Shown here: positions 53,508 through 63,536 of the stretch, in pieces
Layout of the letters: the number at the start of each line of letters is the position of its first letter
How positions within the stretch are numbered: the stretch's first letter is position 1
From: Bipolaris cookei
Lineage: Eukaryota > Ascomycota > Dothideomycetes > Pleosporales > Pleosporaceae
Assembly: GCA_002286855.1 (NCBI GenBank)
Contig: NRSV01000083.1
Coordinates: 1 to 64,000, forward strand
Direction of reading: 5' to 3'
DNA: 64,000 nt
Notes under the pieces: generated by a model
Seen by the model: only the letters and a program-made list of their open reading frames with translations
What the model was told of the DNA's origin: nothing
Database searches by the model: none
Position numbers and translations under genes: made by a program

Positions 53508-53775
53508 GCTATCTCAATACAAACAACTTTCTTACTCATTTTCTTATCTTCTCTCCCACATCTGACTTAGAAGGACTATGCATAGTTATGTGCTTGACCA
53601 CTGAATAATGACGCTGTATTTAAACTCGCTCCTAGCGTTGTTCACAGCAGAATACAATACTTCTCACACACACAATTGCTTACAGAATGCATTGTCGTTA
53701 CTTAGATAGAAGATAACAGATCGAGCTACAGACATAAGCAAGGGCTAGACTAGTGGGTTACAAAGCATACAGTTG
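53508..53775. other. Intergenic 3' flank of the NRPS
   Basis: No gene; AT-rich, likely the 3' region of the minus-strand NRPS. Confidence 0.4.
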
Positions 53776-56700
53776 CTAATTAACACCGCAACAGATGTTC
53801 TCCGCCTGATCCGCTAAAACGGGATGATGAAAGAAAACAGACACAGGTAACATAAGGCCACTGCGACTGGCGATAGTAGAAGCCAACATGGCAAGGACAG
53901 AACTGCCGCCGAGATTGAAGAAATCATCATGTATCCCAATATAGGACGAGTCTATACCGAGAACCTGTGCCCAAATGTCGCGAAGCCGGGCCTCTACTTC
54001 TTTCAGTGGTCGACTGATTTTGGTTTGCGAGTCTGCGCACTTCTCTAGCATAGATTGGAATGGCCTGGCAGAGGCTAGCTGACGAAGATACTTCCGATCT
54101 ATCTTATCAGACGCTGTTCTTGCCAAGTTTGGAAATGCGAAGAAGAACGAAGGAACCATGTGCCTCGGCAGGCGTCGGTTTAGCTTGTGTCCTAATTTCA
54201 CCAACTTAGCTGGCTCCGTCAACATGTACATACGGGATTCTTCATCAATCATCTCTAACTTTGTTAATGCCCTATCTTTGTCCTGGAACTGAATGAAAAC
54301 AACTAGAGCGGAGCGACCATCGGAAAATGTCACCACCTCAGCAACCACAAACATATTATCGGGAAGAGCTTCAGCGACGTTCGATTCCACGTCACCCAAC
54401 TCTATACGTTGCCCGTGCAGCTTGACTTGAGTGTCTTTTCTCCCTATGAAGTAGAGGGTACCATCTTCCGCATATCTTACAAGATCTCCTGTTTTGTATA
54501 ACCGCCCACACCGGCCTGGCATTCCATTTGCGCCACTTATTAGCCAATGCGGATCTTGCACAAAAGCCTGAGCAGTCTTTACGGTATCCATAAAATAGCC
54601 TCGTGCTAGCCCTGGGCCTTCTATGAGAAGTTCACCGATGGCTCCAATCGGGGCTAGCTCGTTGTGGTTGTCAGGATGGACCACCCAGCAGACCGAACCA
54701 GCCGCTCGGCCGACCAAGTTCCTGTCTGGTAGATTTTGATTATCAATCAGGTGCTCTGCACACGATACAGAACACTCAGTAGGACCGTAGTCAATCATCA
54801 GCTTCGGCAAGTGTGACCAGCGTGCCAAGTCAACACGTGAAACCGGCTCGCCTCCAAAGATGAGAGTTCTCAGATTTGGTACTGCACTCGGATCAATCAG
54901 ACGAGCGACTGTCGGTGTGAGGCACATGGTGTTCACATTCATGCTTGTAATGGCATGTGTTAAGTTACTCATTCTCTCCTCTTCCGAAGGAATGCAGATG
55001 CAACCGCCTGAAGAAAGTGTCATGAAAATGTCGTCAATTGAAGCGTCAAAGGTGTAAGAAGCAAATTGCAGAACTCGAGAGTATGGGCTATATTCGTGGG
55101 ATGTTGTGCGGTGGCTGAGGCTTGAGCATATAGCTCGATGCTCGACCATGACGCCTTTTGGTTCGCCAGTGCTTCCAGATGTGAAGAACACATATGCTAT
55201 AGACCTCGTGCTCAAGTTCTTCAGTGTGCGTTTTGCAGGGCCTGTATCAGCATCCATCAAAGACTGATCAGCAACGATCACACGCCGGTTTCCACTTCGT
55301 AGAAGTTCAGCACACGATGCTGAAGCCACAAACACGGTTGACTGGGCTGCATCAATAACTCGCTCTCGCCTGAGAAGCGGCTGTGTCGGATCCAGAGGGA
55401 GGAATGCGCTGCCAGTTTTCAAGATTCCTAGCATTGCGACTATGGCCCACACGGACTTTTCGAAGCAAATCGGGATAATCGTATCGGGTGTGACATGATG
55501 TTCCAATAGAATATTAGCGAGTCGATCTGAAGCTATGCTTAATTGTCTATACGTAAACATGACATCAGCCATTTGGACTGCTGGTGCTTCTGGACTGGCC
55601 TGGGCATTCTCCTCGAATATCTCGTGAAGAAGACGATCGACCACCTGGGGAACAGATTTGTTCCACTTCCATATCTGAGCAGCGTCCGATGGGGGGATTG
55701 CGCTAATGTCTGACACCATTGTCGAGAAGTTGGCGCTGTTGATCTGCTCTAATATGTAAAAGAACTGATTTAGTAGTCGTTGCATTTCGCCGTCCGTGAA
55801 AACTGCCTTATCAAAAGCAGCACTGATACCGATACTGTTCTCCCCCAGTTGACATTGAAGGACAAGTGCATAGGTAGCCGGGCTCCAGAAGGTCTCCGCC
55901 GAGGAAACCAGCTCCCCCCATGATCCTGGATCAATTTGTTCAGTCTCTCCCGGCTGTATGGTTAGGTGCGTCTGAAACTGACAGACAGACTTGCAATGGT
56001 CATTCAGCTGTGCAATATTTTGCAAACCAAACTGCTCATGTAGCATCATTGCCACTGCTTGGCTCTGGATCAGTTCTAGAATGCTTTGGACCGTCGTTAC
56101 ACCTTCAAAGTTGATCCGAACGGGCACGGTGGTGATAGTTGGTCCAACAAGATTCTCTATGTCATCCACGGGGCAATTACGACCAAAAAGAGTGGTTCCA
56201 AACACCACATCCTTGGAATATGTCAATCGGCTGATAAGTATACCAAGAGCTGCTCTTATGAAGGTCGAAGGGGTGCAGTTGTGACCACGTGCCAGTTTTA
56301 GGGTTTGCTTATTCTTCAAGAACCCTCGCTTCGAATCCCGTATCTTGTTGTTGACGTCAGGAAAGGGTTGAGTGCTAGCGTTTTGAAGATACGATATCCA
56401 AAAGCTCCTTGAAGCCTGCTTGTCATAGTTCTGTAGGTACTTGACATAAGTACTGAAAGGCTGTGGCTGGAGAAGACTGAATCCACGATATGCACAGTCT
56501 ATCATATTCAGGATTTGACGTAGGGACCAACCATCATACAAAGAGTGATGAATTGTCCAGACAATTAATCTTTCGCCCTTGGTATTGTCCTCAACAATTG
56601 CGTATCGGGTCAGAGGGCTTCCCAGACCCATAAATATATGTCGGTCGTTGTTAAGATAGCTTTGCAAGTCGTTGTCACGTTTCCACGTGATGCTCTCTTG

Positions 56701-57099
56701 CAGAACCACCTGAAGCATTTGACGACCATCTGCTACGATGCGGGTACGTAGAATAGGCGAGAGCTTAACAACAGTCCCCCATGCTTTGCAAAGGTTTTCA
56801 ATGTCAACATGCGTCGTAAGGCGAAAAGCCAAGCGGATGGTATAGTCTCCGATATCCCTGTCAGTTAGAGATAGAAGCCCTTCTTGTAAAGGAGTGCATG
56901 GCAAAACATCTTGAATCTCGCTCGGGGCGAGACTGTACGTTTCTGCCAGTCGATTGCATATGCTGGAAGAATTCTTGATACCAAGCAGTGAGAAGGGAGC
57001 AATCTGCTCTTGTTCGACGACGCTCTCCACAACGGTTCCAGTCCGGTGTCTGATGTGCTGAAGGCCTTCAGCTTCATCCTTCTTTACAAAAGCCGACAT
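53776..57099 (-). CDS. Single-module NRPS (C-A-T)
   Basis: One exon, 1,107 residues. C domain about 58-465, with DVLPCTPLQEGLL at its start and the active motif HHSLYDG (184-190). A domain about 485-985: FFTSGSTGEPKGV (638-650), FDAS (684-687), YGPTECS (771-777), YKTGDLVR, GRKDTQVKLHGQRIELGD, and the C-terminal lysine in SDKIDRKYL. T domain at the end with FFNLGGSSVLAM (phosphopantetheine serine in GGSS, about 1066). There is no terminal condensation, epimerase or thioesterase domain. It would activate one amino acid (substrate not assigned), join it to an upstream donor and hold the product on T. The start context (aaaaaaATG) is good. A divergent thioesterase lies 1.1 kb away, so release in trans is likely. 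With an N-terminal C domain, it may accept a chain from a separate protein. Confidence 0.93.
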   Translation of the reverse strand: MSAFVKKDEAEGLQHIRHRTGTVVESVVEQEQIAPFSLLGIKNSSSICNRLAETYSLAPSEIQDVLPCTPLQEGLLSLTDRDIGDYTIRLAFRLTTHVDIENLCKAWGTVVKLSPILRTRIVADGRQMLQVVLQESITWKRDNDLQSYLNNDRHIFMGLGSPLTRYAIVEDNTKGERLIVWTIHHSLYDGWSLRQILNMIDCAYRGFSLLQPQPFSTYVKYLQNYDKQASRSFWISYLQNASTQPFPDVNNKIRDSKRGFLKNKQTLKLARGHNCTPSTFIRAALGILISRLTYSKDVVFGTTLFGRNCPVDDIENLVGPTITTVPVRINFEGVTTVQSILELIQSQAVAMMLHEQFGLQNIAQLNDHCKSVCQFQTHLTIQPGETEQIDPGSWGELVSSAETFWSPATYALVLQCQLGENSIGISAAFDKAVFTDGEMQRLLNQFFYILEQINSANFSTMVSDISAIPPSDAAQIWKWNKSVPQVVDRLLHEIFEENAQASPEAPAVQMADVMFTYRQLSIASDRLANILLEHHVTPDTIIPICFEKSVWAIVAMLGILKTGSAFLPLDPTQPLLRRERVIDAAQSTVFVASASCAELLRSGNRRVIVADQSLMDADTGPAKRTLKNLSTRSIAYVFFTSGSTGEPKGVMVEHRAICSSLSHRTTSHEYSPYSRVLQFASYTFDASIDDIFMTLSSGGCICIPSEEERMSNLTHAITSMNVNTMCLTPTVARLIDPSAVPNLRTLIFGGEPVSRVDLARWSHLPKLMIDYGPTECSVSCAEHLIDNQNLPDRNLVGRAAGSVCWVVHPDNHNELAPIGAIGELLIEGPGLARGYFMDTVKTAQAFVQDPHWLISGANGMPGRCGRLYKTGDLVRYAEDGTLYFIGRKDTQVKLHGQRIELGDVESNVAEALPDNMFVVAEVVTFSDGRSALVVFIQFQDKDRALTKLEMIDEESRMYMLTEPAKLVKLGHKLNRRLPRHMVPSFFFAFPNLARTASDKIDRKYLRQLASARPFQSMLEKCADSQTKISRPLKEVEARLRDIWAQVLGIDSSYIGIHDDFFNLGGSSVLAMLASTIASRSGLMLPVSVFFHHPVLADQAENICCGVN

Positions 57100-57234
57100 T
57101 TTTTTGGTGTGTGTATAAGAATTTTCAATAGATCAGTACGATTTAGGTGTATGTCTCTATGTCTTTAGATCTTTCACGTCTTTAAGTAAACAAGTATGTG
57201 ACACAAATGTTCTTTGGCGCTATAACGTCCGTCC

Positions 57235-57366
57235 CTATGTGACGAAAAACACTATGTGTCGAGAATAACCAATCGGACAAAAAGGAGCATACACTCTTCT
57301 ACGATCCTTGCGATCTAATTAGTCATTTTCGTTAGATAGAGTTTTTCGTCACGTAGGAATGGACGT
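57235..57366. mobile_element. MITE M1 (ACGTCC family)
   Basis: Starts ACGTCCGTCCCTATGTGACG and ends in the inverted counterpart (gtcacgtaggaatggacgt), flanked by TA on both sides. 132 bases, no coding. In the NRPS-thioesterase promoter region. Confidence 0.9.
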
Positions 57367-57543
57367 TAGTGACCCTTACATGGTCATTCCCAGTCTCAGC
57401 TACGTCATTCAACTTTTAGCGCACTCAGTACCGGTTATCTCTGCCCATTTCTTTTTTTTTCGTTCATCTGGTGTCTGAGGTCAAGCGATAGTTTGTCATC
57501 TGATCTCGATTGATTAATTCGGTCCGATATTCTGTTTTATCTA

Positions 57544-57685
57544 ACGTCCACCCCTACGTGATAAAAACTCCTATTTGGCAAAAATAACCAATCGGATCGC
57601 AAGGGTTGTAGAGAAGTGCATACTCCTTACGATTTAGTTAGTTATTCTCAGCATACTAGGCTCTTCGGCATATAGGGACGGACGC
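57544..57685. mobile_element. MITE M2 (ACGTCC family)
   Basis: Starts ACGTCCACCCCTACGTGATA and ends tagggacggacgc followed by TA. 142 bases; shares the inner stretch aataaccaatcggatcgcaa with M1, M4 and M5. Confidence 0.88.
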
Positions 57686-58215
57686 TAGTCCTGTTGTGCA
57701 CTCTCATCCAATTGCAGCTTCCTGTTTCTGTAAGCAGGCCACCTCTGATCCCACGCTAAGCCTCTGTCGCTTAGTGGTAATCTTGCCTAAATAGTATTAG
57801 TTTCTGTCAGCGACGCGTCGTCTTTCAAGCTCTCAGACTAATCAACGCACGATGTTGATATAGTTTAATTCCCTTTGGACAAGCGTACATCAGACTGGTC
57901 CGTGATCTGCATGCTTGATTATGCATATTGCAGAAATTACACTATTTGACTCGTCCCTCTTCGGTCCGAAGTGGGACTCAGATCCTGGCCACTGACTGGG
58001 TCTGGAGTTTCGCAAGACTTCACCGGTCCGACCACTCTACGTATCCGCAATCCGTCGAAACATTTTCATAATCATCTCTGAACGAAAGAATATATAATCT
58101 GGGACAGACATTGCAGGTGTTGTATATTTTCCGAATGAATGGTGTGATAATACGAGTTCCAAACAGACGTTTACCAAGATCTCTGCACCTGCTTAGCCTT
58201 GAGTTTGAGCACAAC

Positions 58216-59155
58216 ATGGAACATACAAATCCAATAACGATTCAAAAATCAGCCGCTCAGGCAGGAAATCTTCCACTTCTGTTGTTCCATGATGCATGCG
58301 GGACGGTTTATAGATATTTCCGCGTATATGAATTAGAGAGACAGGTATTGGGATTCTGGAACCCTGACACGGCTAGGGAGCCGGTTTTTACCTCCATACG
58401 CGAACTGGCTATGTATCATGTGGAGTTGATAAAACAGTCTTCTCTAATTCCCGGTCCTATTCTGGTAGGAGGTAAGTATAACTAGGTTGTATATGACTTC
58501 ATTTTCCTAACACAAACAGGTTGGTCTTTTGGAGGTAATGTCGCATTTGAGGTTGCGTATCTTTTAGCCAGGGACAATTCTCCTTTCTATGTTGCTGGAA
58601 TAGTCTTGATCGACAGCGCCTTGCCGGACGGTGTGGATGACCCACAGGCACGACTATCAGTCTATGACCTAACTATGAAACATGTCGAAAAAGATGCCCA
58701 AAGATTCATTAAGAAACCCCTTCTACAGGCATTAGAAATGCTAGCCCACTGGGAAGCACCATGTTGGGATACATCAATGGTATATATGAATTCAATTATC
58801 TTCCGACTGAAAAAGTGCCTGATATATTATTGTAGATCAATTCGATCAGTTCAAGAACTTCCACAATCGATACTGAGCCACCAAACACGATTCTTCTTGT
58901 TGCGTCTGAATGGTGCTTGGAGGGTATTGTTACAAAATCGAAGACAAACCATTGGGAGAAGTACTCGCCTTCACTCCTAAAGAAAGTCATTGAAGTCGAT
59001 GGCGACCATTACACTATGTTCGATGTACAGAATGTAAGATATGCTTGTAATTTAGGGTGCATGGCTGACTATTTTCATCTCAGATTCAAGCACTTTCCCG
59101 AAAGATAAAATCTGCTTGCAGCAGCCTTGAACAGATGTGGCAGGAGAAGCAATAG
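58216..59155 (+). CDS. Stand-alone NRPS/PKS-type thioesterase
   Basis: Four exons: 58216-58471, 58520-58779, 58836-59033, 59084-59155, all in phase, 261 residues. Alpha/beta-hydrolase of the thioesterase family: LPLLLFHDACGTVYRY near the N-terminus, nucleophile elbow GGWSFGGN (serine 88, split from its first glycine by intron 1), VLIDSALPDG after it and the catalytic histidine in VDGDHYTMF (about 230). It could cleave the acyl or peptide chain from the neighbouring NRPS or remove misprimed groups. The start at 58216 (MEHTNPITIQ) gives the usual length; an upstream in-frame ATG at 58137 would add 26 residues. It is divergent to the NRPS with two MITEs between. Confidence 0.85.
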
Positions 59156-59171
59156 CGTGATTCTTGTATTA

Positions 59172-59331
59172 ACGTCCATTCCATTGTGAGGAAAATTCCT
59201 GCGTACCGGAACCAGCCAGTCAGCTCGCTCATAGCACAGACTTCTGCCCAAAATCTACAAGCTAATTGACCGGTTCCGGCACACAGGGATCTCCGTCACG
59301 GCGGTTGTTCTGTTACAAAGGGATGGAACGT
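59172..59331. mobile_element. MITE M3, related to the ACGTCC family
   Basis: TA, then ACGTCCATTCCATTGTGAGG; the right end (read inward) is ACGTTCCATCCCTTTGTAAC. Inner arms share CGGAACC/GGTTCCG. Its right end overlaps the first ACGT of M4. Starts 17 bases after the thioesterase stop. Confidence 0.7.
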
Positions 59332-60469
59332 CCGTCCCTATGTGCTGAAAAACCCTGTATACTAAGAATAACCAACCAGATTGTAAGGAGCATGCACCTC
59401 TCTACGATCCTCGCGATCCGATTGGTCATTTTCGTTAGAAAGGCTTTTCCGTTACGTATTATTATTCCATTATAGTCCTGTATCAGCCATTGGCTATGTA
59501 GGACTTTGGCTAGAGGCCGTTCTATCTGCTTATTTACAATTTGGTGCTTTGTGCTATATTGCGAAACTATGGTGCTTCGGCCTTTATCTAGATAAGCTAT
59601 TACTAGCTTTCTAGATGCCTGCTGCTAAAGAGCAGTTTGGTAACAGGGAGAGATGTAGGGCAGCTGGGCTGCCTTCCAGCGGGCTCTCTTAGGGGAAAGG
59701 AAATGGTACTAGTAAAAGCAAAGTTATTTCTTTCGATTTTCTTCTTTTTATTGTTGTTTTTTCTTGTTTTTCTTTTGTCTAGCCTTCTTGGCCGAGGTGC
59801 CACTTTCTTATTCCTATCCTCGTGTTAGTAATAAAAGCTAACATAGCTTCTATACCGCTCGTAGTGTTAAGTAGCAGTAGGAGCTTAAGTAACTTCTGGT
59901 CTAGAGTCTTTTTAAGCTGGTTTCTTTCTACGTTGTAGAAGCAGCAGTATAGAAGTAGATGCTCTGCTGTTTGCGGTCTCCTGCAGCTACAGAGATCTGT
60001 CTCTCTTCTGTTAGTTCTCTTCAGGTAGAAGTTGAGGTATCCGTGTCCTATCTTGAAAGAGTAGAACGAGCTTGAAATATCTCTTTTCGTGCCTCTTGGG
60101 ATTGCTAGTTGGTTTCTAAGCTTTAGATCGAAGATAGCTCTGTAGCTGGTCTTCTTCTCTCTTGCTGTTTCTCTGTACTTTCTCCACTCTTCTGCTTGGC
60201 TAGCTCGTTGGAGGAGCTTGATCTTGGTGCCTAGGAAGGCTAGGCTTGTTTGTGATTTTTTTTGGTGTTTGTTTTGTAGCTTCCTTTGCTAAGGAGTCAG
60301 CTTTTTCGTTTCCTTCGATATCTATATGGCCTGAAGCCCATTTCAAGAAGATCTTTGCTTTTCTGTTTAGGATGGCTTTGGCTGCTTTTTGGCACCGAAT
60401 TACCCACTGCTGGCCAGGCTTATCTGATAGACTCTGGAGCCTATTTTTTCGTTACGTAGGGATGGACGT
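59328..60469. mobile_element. MITE M4, split by a LINE
   Basis: Left arm 59328-59458 (ACGTCCGTCCCTATGTGCTG ...) and right arm from about 60447 to 60469 (cgttacgtagggatggacgt), TA follows. A LINE lies between them. Confidence 0.85.
59459..60446 (-). mobile_element. 5'-truncated LINE inside MITE M4
   Basis: Begins ttattattccattatagtcc (3' tail) and contains, on the minus strand, RNase H and tail parts (GHIDIEGNEKADSLAKEATK, then broken frames). A duplicated target (ttttccgttacgta at the left, tttttcgttacgta at the right, about 13 bases) flanks it. The frame is interrupted, so not active. Confidence 0.85.
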
Positions 60470-60471
60470 TA

Positions 60472-61689
60472 TAATGGAATAGTAATAATACAGGTGAGAA
60501 AGTGTTTGACGTGGGGCAGCAGCCAAGGAACTGATTCAATCCTGGTTAGGCTACTCAATTGATATTAATCCAGGTATTATAATGTAGAGTAATTCTTCGT
60601 TATCTTCTCTGATACCTTCTGTAACGCTGTTACAACTCCGCCAAGTATCGGAACAAACCCAGAGCCGGATCGGAGGAAGTATCCGCCGCCCTCTTCATCA
60701 GCTACTCGTTGGGTAGTCGGATCCGAGCCGGATCCGACCAGGACAGGTATATATAGAGACACTCCCTGTAGCTAGCTCTGTAGACTTTGGATATCCTTTT
60801 GTACAAGGCCTATAGGTGTCTATTCGAATCAAGGCTCGTTTGATGTCCCACGCACTCCCATATGCCTCTGAGTGACACTACTGCCGATACTGATCCGAGT
60901 AGTCTTGCCTGCGCCGCTACACCTTCCTTTACTCTAATTTCACGGCCACAACAATAGCAGAAAATACTATGCCCAACTACTAGAGTTCAAACTCGGCTGT
61001 ACCATGTGGCACTGCCTCGGTGATACTGCTTAGCGATCGTCAGGAAATGATACGCTCTAGCTAGTCAAGGAAGAAGATAGAGTACGTAGTGGGCATAGAT
61101 ATTTCCTTATAGTGACTAGAAAGACTAATCGGACCATGTTACATTTCCGGTGTAGCGTACGTCAGATCTGGCAATGATCAAAGATTGCGAATGGCCGATG
61201 CCATGAAGCGGTTGCGTGTGATGACACGTCCAACTTTCGAGCTTAGCCCAATCACGCTTAGCTCAGCTGTATGTGCAGGCAAAATTTCTAGTTACCTGAT
61301 CTAAGCTAGCGCCCCGACCCTAGTTAGAGCTCAGTGCACTAATATTCTTTGATTTTTCCCCGCTTCCGCCTATCCGTATTAATTAGGAGATGCCCCCCGC
61401 ACCGATAAGAGACATAAAGGGCTTTCTTCGGCATGATTCGGTCTTACTCGCACCGGGGATGGTCCAGAAGGCGGGTTGTGGGTATTTCCGTAACGAAATG
61501 GTTACAGACCAGGGGTAGAATGCGTGCTTTATAGTGGGCTCAAAAAGAGAGGTGCTTCAAGTATCACATAGATATCATCGTAGCTTACCAGTTCAGGGTT
61601 TAGGCAGCACCTAAAACTGAAGCTGCCCTGTGAGGTTGGAGACCAACAGCAAACAATCCCGAACAAAAAAAGAGACTTGAATCGACAAT
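60472..61689. other. Intergenic, no gene supported
   Basis: About 1.2 kb. The first bases (taatggaatagtaataat) look like another LINE end. A frame at 60577-60762 (minus) has no domain. The final 100 bases before 61690, including a tttatag at 61530, could serve the NRPS fragment. Confidence 0.45.
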
Positions 61690-61995
61690 ATGCAGAGCTT
61701 TAAGGGAGGATCACTCGATGGAGATGAAGGCAGCACGAAGACGATGCAGGAGGATCGGGAAGCAGCTTCGGTTTACTGGCAAAGCACTCTAGCTGGTTGC
61801 GAGGCCATATCGTTCCCTAGCTTGCCACCGGCCGTTCAGCAGCCAGTTGCGAAAGCGACAACAACGTATCAATGCCCCCCACTGGTGAAACGGTCACTCG
61901 ACGTAACAATTTCGACTATCGTCTACGGCGCCTGGGCCATTATCGCCAGCTGTTATACTAACGTAGACGATGTTGTATTCGGTAGCGTGTCTGGC
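61690..61995 (+). pseudogene. NRPS condensation-domain fragment
   Basis: From ATG 61690: MQSFKGGSLDGDEGSTKTMQ, then VYWQSTLAGCEAISFPSLPP, LDVTISTIVYGAWAIIASCY and VDDVVFGSVSG. The W...L.G..A..FP.LP opening, the AWA..A..Y motif and DVVFG are those of the second half of fungal NRPS C domains, often the first part of an NRPS protein. At about 61995 the frame passes into transposase (WSLPPFVILSG). The gene was thus cut within its first domain. Confidence 0.75.
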
Positions 61996-62971
61996 TGGTC
62001 TCTACCACCCTTCGTGATTCTATCTGGTAAAGTCCATCAGAGTAGCTAGTACCGCGACCTCCCCACCCGACTGGACTGTCGGCGTCTTAGATAACGGCTG
62101 GACGACTGACGAGCTTGGTGTAGAGTGGGTGAAGCACTTTAACCAATATACAGTAGCTGGAACGGCTGGAGTCTATCGTCTTCTTATTCTAGACGGCTAT
62201 AGCGGGCATGCTACACCAGAGTTTGATCAGTACTATACAGAGAACAAGATTATCAATCTCTATATACCACCCCACACGTCGCACCTCCTCAGCCTCTAGA
62301 TGTGAGCTGCTACTCCCCTCTTAAGTGCGCGTACGGACGTTAGGTTGAGTAGTTCGCCCGCAAAGGCGTCTACCACATTAACAAGATAGACTTTTTTACC
62401 GCCTATACACGGATCCGGCCAATAGTATTTACGCAGCAGAATATTCAGGCAGGCTTTCAGGCTTCTAAGCCTTATCCCTTCTTGTCCAAATTGCGTTCTG
62501 TCGTCGCTTACAGTAGCCAGAGCACCGTCTCCACCACGGGCGACTATAGACAACAAAAGTATAGCGCAGGCAGGAGCGCAGACAGAGACACCACATACAG
62601 TAGCAGAGCTTCAGCAGCAGGTACGCTATCTCCAAGAACGACTACGCCGGCAGCGAGAGAGTCCAAAAAGAGTTGCAATACGTCAACTTGCTAAAAGCGC
62701 TCAGCTTGCGATGCAATCAGCGACGATACTTACAGAGGAAAATAAGGAGCTACGTACAGCCAACCAGTATCAACGCCGAAAGCAAGACCAGCGGCGTCAA
62801 TATATTGCTTCTGGTGAGGTGCTCCAGGTGCAGCAGGCCCAGCAGCTTGCTGTAGAGGCAGAAAGGGTAGTCATGGAGACTAGCCAGAGCCAGGCTGGTG
62901 AGCGACGCCAGCGCGCGTCGCCAACGTGCACCAACTGCCACGTCCAATGACACATTCGGACATCGTGTAGA
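61996..62971 (+). pseudogene. F10 transposase relic
   Basis: LPPFVILSGKVHQSS, a stop, then NGWTTDELGVEWVKHFNQYT-like sequence, LLILDGYSGHA (second acid region) and, after a one-base loss near 62290, QPLDVSCYSPLK (third acid). A glutamine- and arginine-rich coiled coil follows, and the knuckle CTNCHVQ, TGA (62948-62950), HIRTSC: the CCHC order is kept with a stop inside. N-terminal half missing. Confidence 0.75.
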
Positions 62972-63415
62972 ACTAGATAACTAGTTAATATAATAATAAG
63001 ATCAATTTATAGTGCTACCTGGTTCCCTTTCGGGTCTATGAACACTTCTTGCATCTGTACAGGGCAAAACCAGCTAGTCACTAGCTGTAAACACCCCTGT
63101 TCTCGTCCGTGTGTATTGTGGAGCTTGGTTCCTTCGCCTTTCGTAACAGGTATACTTTCTCTAATCGTCGGTGCTGCCGTTTTTGTCGTTGATGACCATG
63201 TTCGGGTATTTCAGTTGATGTTGGTCCTTGTCGTCCTGTCGCATATGCAGGGTTCGGAGGGTCGTAGCTATACTGTAGCCGCGTAACTAGTTAATATTAT
63301 TTCTTAACTTTATTTATTTTTATTGCGTGGTGGTAGAGCTATCATGCGAAGAGTTGGGTCAAGTTTGGTGGGGCGCGTCACTTACTGATATGGGCCGCTT
63401 ACTGATAAAACACGT
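61996..63415 (+). mobile_element. pogo-like transposon F10, right part
   Basis: Right end reads inward ACGTGTTTTATCAGTAAGCG, with ATCAGTAAGCGGCC and ATCAGTAAGTGACG units 17 bases apart; TA at 63416-63417. The left end is missing: the element joins NRPS sequence at 61995 within the middle of the transposase. Confidence 0.82.
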
Positions 63416-63424
63416 TATAACTCC

Positions 63425-63530
63425 TTTCCATACGAATCGCCAGGCAAGTCGCGCGGCCTATCGTTGATGGCCAGCTCGCCCTCACCCGGACCGAGACTAG
63501 GGAAGTATAGCCGAACACTATGTAATAACT
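63425..63530. repeat. Dispersed repeat, pair member 2
   Basis: Related to 20945-21060 (acgaatcgccag, ctcgccct, acccgga, gaagtat in the same order). Follows the F10 end directly, as its partner follows the F4 MITE, so this may be a preferred target. Confidence 0.5.
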
Positions 63531-63536
63531 AGATTA

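Noticed and set aside
54860..56301. Plus-strand frames opposite the NRPS
   Set aside because: Antisense shadows of the 1,107-codon NRPS frame.
57755..57795. tRNA-like box A (gtcgcttagtggtaatc)
   Set aside because: No box B (GGTTCGA-type) within range and no cloverleaf pairing.
60577..60762. 61-codon minus frame after MITE M4
   Set aside because: No domain; low-complexity and repeated dinucleotides, likely repeat-derived.
63038..63286. 82-codon frame after the F10 transposase
   Set aside because: Lies in the 3' non-coding part of the transposon, no domain.
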